Shown here: in pieces, positions 14,001 to 16,529 of the stretch
Layout of the letters: each line of letters starts with the position of its first letter
Position numbering within the stretch: the first letter of the stretch is position 1
DNA from: an uncultured Clostridia bacterium
GTDB taxonomy: Bacteria > Bacillota > Clostridia > Christensenellales > Aristaeellaceae
Assembly: GCA_937934775.1 (NCBI GenBank)
Contig: CALGYL010000340.1
Coordinates: 1 to 16,529, forward strand
Reading direction: 5' to 3'
DNA: 16,529 bases
Translations under genes and position numbers: made by a program
Notes under the pieces: model-generated
What the model was told of the DNA's origin: nothing
The model's database searches: none
Seen by the model: the letters and a program-made list of their open reading frames with translations, nothing else

Positions 14001-16529
14001 GGATCAACTCGTTAGGATTTCCCTTCGCGGTAAATCTGAGGACGGAAGTGTGGCCATCCCCGGAGGGGTCACGTGGGAGAGCAGCGATCCCGCGGTAGTG
14101 TCCGTCGAACCGGTGTGGTATGTGCTGGATGGCCCATTCCCAGATCAAGCGTGGATAACAGGCAACTTGCCGGGCACGGCCACGATCACCGCGCGCAAGG
14201 CTGACGGGCTTGAGGCAACGTGTGTTGTAACGGTAACGGAGGAGATTTCCCCAACGACCATGCCCACCGGCGTGACGGTATCGCCCAAGATGGCGATTCT
14301 GGATCACGGCGGCATGAACCAACTGGCTGCGACAGTCTCTCCCTATAACGCGGCGGATAAGACGGTAACATGGTCGATCGATCATGCCGAGATTGCGACA
14401 GTTTCTGAGGATGGTCTTGTCACGGCGGTCGCTCCGGGCACAGCCACCGTCACGGCGCAAGCCGCTAACGGGTACACGGATACGTGTGCGGTAACGGTTC
14501 TCGATACGGTTGTCCCGGATGGCCTCACCATATCGCCTTCGGAAGCTTTGATTGTGCAAGGAAATCAGCGGCAGCTTAAGCCGGTATTTTCCCCCGTCGA
14601 CGTTACGGACAGGACCATCCTTTGGTCTAGCGACAATGAGGCGGTGGCGACGGTATCCGCTCTGGGTCTTGTGAAGACAGTCGCTCCTGGTACGGCCACG
14701 ATTACAGCGCAGACGTTTAACGGAAAGACCGCAACCTGCGCGGTGCGCGTGATCATCCCGGTGGACAGAGTGATACTGCATGCTGTATCCACGACGATGC
14801 TCCCAGGTCAAAAATATACGCTGCCTGTGACGGTCTATCCAGAGGATGCAAGCGATAAAAGTCTGAAGTGGGCAAGCAGTGATGATACCGTGGTGACAGT
14901 CAGCTCTTCCGGTGTCGTCACCGCACTGAAAGCGGGCACGGCGACCATAACGGCTACGTCCGTGGACGGCAGCAACAAGAGTGCAACCAGCGAAATCATC
15001 GTCTGGACGCCTGTGGCAAGCGTGACGGTCGGACCGGTTTCCGAGGCGATGCTGAAGCCAGGCGACACCCTGACTCTCACGGCGGAAGTACTGCCCGAGA
15101 ATGCCCACAACCGCAGTGTGACCTGGATGAGCGGCGATGAAACCGTAGCAACGGTTGAAGACGGCGTTGTCACCGCCTTGAAGGCGGGCACGGCGACCAT
15201 CACCGCCACAGCGGCAGACGGCAGCGGCAAGAACGCGTCCTGCGAGGTCACGGTCTGGACCCCTGCAGCCAGCGTGACGGTCGAGCCTGTTACGGAGGCG
15301 ATGCTGAAGCCGGGTGATGTTCTGTCACTTTCGGCGAACGTGCAGCCTGAAAACGCCCACGACCGCAGCGTAACATGGCGCACCGACAACGCATCCGTGG
15401 CGCGGGTGGACGGGGGCACGGTCACGGCGGTGGCGCGGGGCTCGGCAACGATCACGGCCACCACCCACAACGGGAGAACGGCAACCTGTGTGATCACCGT
15501 CGAAGACCGGTTGAACGGCCTCTTGCTGAGCGTCCCGGACGGTACGCCGATGACGGGGGGCGGCTACGACGTGCCCGCCGGTACAACACTGTCACTCATC
15601 GCGAAAGCGTACCCCGAGGGAATCGGCTGCAACATCTCCTATGTATCCACCGACGCGACCGTGGCCACTGTCAGCCAGACGGGCTTGGTCAAAGGCGTAA
15701 AGCCCGGCAAGGTCACCATCACGGCCACAGCCAGCGACGCTTTGGAGCCAGGGCGTCGGGCGGCGGCTAGCGTAAAAATCAACGTGATTGTACCGGTGAG
15801 CAAGGTGACGCTTCCGGCCGAGGTGCTGGTTCTGACCGGGACGACAAAAAAACTTGCGGCGGCGCTGTCGCCGTCGAGCGCGACCTACATGGCGCTTGCG
15901 TGGTCCAGCGACAATGATACCGTGGCCACGGTCGCGCCGGACGGCACGGTGACGCCGCACACGCCGGGAACGGCTTCGATCACGGTGAAGGCGCATAACA
16001 GCGCATCGGCCTCCTGCCTGGTGCAGGTGACCGATCCGGTCTCGGATGTTACGGTCACGTCGGAAACCGGCAAGGCTTACGTCGATTACAAGGGATACTT
16101 GCAGCTGAATGCTTCGGTGAGTCCGGCGACAGCGTATGACGTGGTCACCTGGAAGTCGTCCAATACATCGTATGTGACGGTGGACCAGAGTGGCCGCGTC
16201 TACGGGAAAAAGGTGGGCAAGGCGACGATCACCGCAACTGCGTTGGACGGTACGAAGATGTCCGACTCGATCGCGATCCAGGTCATCACGCCGGTAAAGG
16301 ACGTAAGTCTGCCCGGGGCGGAAAAGGTCTTCCTCGGCAAGACCAAGAAATTGACCGCCAAGCTGACCCCGACCAGCCCGACGTTCAAAGGGATCACCTG
16401 GGGGAGCAGCGACGAATCGGTGGCAACGGTGGCTGCGGACGGCACGGTGACGGCGAAAGAAATGGGCGAAACCGTCATCACCGCCACGGCCAACAACGGC
16501 AAGTTTGGTAATTGCACGCTGACGGTGGC
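11086..16529 (+). CDS. Secreted subtilisin-like (S8) protease with stalk domain and Big_2 repeats, 3' partial
   Basis: The frame is open to the window edge (1,814 full codons, no stop). Residues 1-22 are a signal peptide (MKKFFFFLIILSLTLAQ core, cleavage VFA-A). Residues about 58-167 fit a copper-amine-oxidase N-terminal 'stalk' domain: MIPTEALEALGVTVEKD, then VNGKKKSV, then PVVPENVLTEDGLGFEID. Residues about 171-235 resemble an I9 prodomain ending IIYAEPDGIV. A repetitive acidic linker follows (241-288). The catalytic domain (about 290-565) has Asp326 (VAVVDSGLD), His359 (GHGTHVAG), oxyanion Asn443 (AAGN) and Ser507 (GTSMACPHVAG), so it should be active. From 566 on, at least 13-14 Ig-like domains of about 80-100 residues follow, with motifs such as W-SSD-VATV, GLVTAVAPGTATITA and C-VTV. 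It should act outside the cell, perhaps cell-bound; any anchor (sortase, SLH) lies beyond the edge. ATG has GGGGAGG upstream and its own promoter. Confidence 0.92.
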   Translation, partial: MKKFFFFLIILSLTLAQSGVFAASGGGGGDAYYRAVSGMVRSHWRDDYFQRATLNTKDSTIQIDNRKIKLKNKASVEQGEWMIPTEALEALGVTVEKDAKGVRVKKNGRLVEVQYGDKDMRVNGKKKSVRFASRLKNGTPVVPENVLTEDGLGFEIDKSSDEIVITNSFQTMRVLVKVRSGMSLPADIQTEQTIAGPDGLYILQFGTVDAAKTACEALNNSSNIIYAEPDGIVVLDEATSAEAVPADAVPAGTVLYDVVPAETVHYDVSTSEADADEMMPSEDEVQPQSSYEHLGWGPAHIGSDAYMDYLKASGKQNASVKVAVVDSGLDTGHSYFAGRQISGYNMVDGNTTMADGNGHGTHVAGTVIDVTIGMPNVKVMPVKVLGDDGRGSNIQVANGVYWAADHGAQVINMSLGSWKNQTVDSAVRYAVGRNATVVVAAGNAVADTANYSPSRVGSTITVAAVVDSYDGIAGFSNHGSSVDVAAPGVGIVSARAGGGTVSMEGTSMACPHVAGAAALLLCDNPALSPSAVEARIRATAVDRGTPGFDIHYGYGVLNIGNAADQSDVFLTAKLSTESQYIDLNQTVQIEVSYSKKGTVSDVTALASYTSSDDAIATVEAGGMLTTGSVSGVAVITVTYQGSPYELLVDVGPMLTDLTVSPDGPIDLAIGERRELTVTAHYSDGSQKTVKPINMQFGLSWNKNDEEIFPPYQIEEFTPTGLAFHGVHPGKAAIRPMYKERGVELTSSNFVIITVGEELLDHIVISPESMDLAVGDHAKIEKITVVCKDGSSFYLGADEPINLFGSEIIEMATSNPDVATVNKRPPPDAGYSIYMDDVYAAGEGTAIITASFMGMEATMDVTVSGDYKSIELLDFPVYLEVGGRTQNRAIGMYNDGSINDYPGGVVWESSDPGVAEVIEYEASTSYVRLVGVSPGTATITARLSGGLSASGVVTVVDRCQSVYMLQKTVAIEPDQLVRISLRGKSEDGSVAIPGGVTWESSDPAVVSVEPVWYVLDGPFPDQAWITGNLPGTATITARKADGLEATCVVTVTEEISPTTMPTGVTVSPKMAILDHGGMNQLAATVSPYNAADKTVTWSIDHAEIATVSEDGLVTAVAPGTATVTAQAANGYTDTCAVTVLDTVVPDGLTISPSEALIVQGNQRQLKPVFSPVDVTDRTILWSSDNEAVATVSALGLVKTVAPGTATITAQTFNGKTATCAVRVIIPVDRVILHAVSTTMLPGQKYTLPVTVYPEDASDKSLKWASSDDTVVTVSSSGVVTALKAGTATITATSVDGSNKSATSEIIVWTPVASVTVGPVSEAMLKPGDTLTLTAEVLPENAHNRSVTWMSGDETVATVEDGVVTALKAGTATITATAADGSGKNASCEVTVWTPAASVTVEPVTEAMLKPGDVLSLSANVQPENAHDRSVTWRTDNASVARVDGGTVTAVARGSATITATTHNGRTATCVITVEDRLNGLLLSVPDGTPMTGGGYDVPAGTTLSLIAKAYPEGIGCNISYVSTDATVATVSQTGLVKGVKPGKVTITATASDALEPGRRAAASVKINVIVPVSKVTLPAEVLVLTGTTKKLAAALSPSSATYMALAWSSDNDTVATVAPDGTVTPHTPGTASITVKAHNSASASCLVQVTDPVSDVTVTSETGKAYVDYKGYLQLNASVSPATAYDVVTWKSSNTSYVTVDQSGRVYGKKVGKATITATALDGTKMSDSIAIQVITPVKDVSLPGAEKVFLGKTKKLTAKLTPTSPTFKGITWGSSDESVATVAADGTVTAKEMGETVITATANNGKFGNCTLTV
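11806..11895 (+). repeat. Degenerate tandem repeat in the protease linker
   Basis: Codons read AEAVP, ADAVP, then AGTVLYDVVP and AETVHYDVST. The two 30-base units at 11836-11865 and 11866-11895 share the frame pattern GTG, a Tyr codon and GACGTG. The segment lies between the I9-like prodomain and the catalytic domain, where maturation cleavage would be expected, and is followed by an acidic stretch (SEADADEMMPSEDE). Confidence 0.6.
12781..16529 (+). repeat. Array of bacterial Ig-like (Big_2) domains
   Basis: Approximate unit boundaries by residue are 566-651, 653-758, 761-862, 866-955, 957-1052, 1060-1140, 1143-1223, 1225-1306, 1308-1391, 1392-1473, 1475-1568, 1570-1650, 1651-1733 and 1735 to the edge. 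From 1060 on, the units are regular (81-94 residues) and share V-TVTW-S-D-VATV, a G-VTA segment, GTATITA and a terminal C-VTV. The first five are longer and degenerate, with insertions. Such domains usually act as rigid spacers or carbohydrate/host-binding modules; which applies here is not visible. The last unit is cut by the window edge. Confidence 0.88.
15007..15504 (+). repeat. Recently duplicated pair of Ig-like domain units
   Basis: Units 15007-15258 and 15259-15504 encode near-identical segments: TPVASVTVGPVSEAMLKPGD against TPAASVTVEPVTEAMLKPGD, and LPENAHNRSVTW against QPENAHDRSVTW. The DNA is also close, for example GCGATGCTGAAGCC in both. The preceding unit (from 14758) shares the block encoding ALKAGTATITAT. 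This points to in-frame duplication within the array. Confidence 0.7.

Noticed and set aside
13912..15108. A 398-codon minus-strand open frame within the Ig-like repeat region
   Set aside because: Its sequence is rich in Arg and His and repetitive, as expected for the complement of Thr/Val/Ala-rich repeats; the plus-strand frame is continuous with the protease.
14200..16529. Repeated DNA blocks considered as a CRISPR or tandem-repeat array
   Set aside because: The repeats are in frame, about 240-280 bases long, diverged and encode Ig-like domains; there are no short identical repeats with unique spacers.

Overview
The window looks like chromosomal DNA from a fairly GC-rich Gram-positive anaerobe, most likely a member of the Clostridia. 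That is an inference from strong purine-rich Shine-Dalgarno sites, consensus sigma-A promoters, a GalR-like LacI-family regulator and a secreted subtilase carrying bacterial Ig-like (Big_2) repeats. No rRNA, tRNA or species marker is present to settle it.

Positions 1-332 hold the 3' end of a plus-strand frame, possibly a transposase remnant. Its last codons overlap the 3' end of a minus-strand MgtC/SapB family gene (281-967).

Positions 281-8796 are a minus-strand block read from right to left: a secreted substrate-binding protein, two permeases, an ABC ATPase, a PHP-domain metallohydrolase, a LacZ-type GH2 beta-galactosidase and the MgtC-family protein. Spacings run from a 4-base overlap to 87 bases, and no convincing terminator lies inside the block, so it reads as one operon. 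The operon has a near-perfect promoter (TTGACA, 17 bases, TAAAAT). Divergent from it is a GalR/EbgR-like LacI-family regulator (9021-10052) with its own promoter. A two-part motif (CCGGTTTAC then CCGCGGTT) occurs once just downstream of the operon start and once across the regulator's -35 box, which suggests joint repression and autoregulation. The transporter is of the spermidine/iron/phosphonate/sugar-phosphate type rather than a classical disaccharide importer, and it is paired with a PHP hydrolase and a beta-galactosidase. A galactoside carrying a phosphate or another charged group is therefore a plausible but unproven substrate.

Positions 10053-11085 are visibly AT-richer than the rest. 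They contain one orphan gene of unknown function (10286-10714), several small inverted and direct repeats, a clear plus-strand terminator and, directly after it, a strong promoter.

That promoter drives an open reading frame from 11086 that is still open at the window edge (at least 1,814 codons). It encodes a secreted subtilisin-like (S8) protease with an unusual front end: signal peptide, copper-amine-oxidase-N-like 'stalk' domain, I9-like prodomain and a repetitive acidic linker. An intact catalytic domain and at least 13-14 Ig-like repeats follow.
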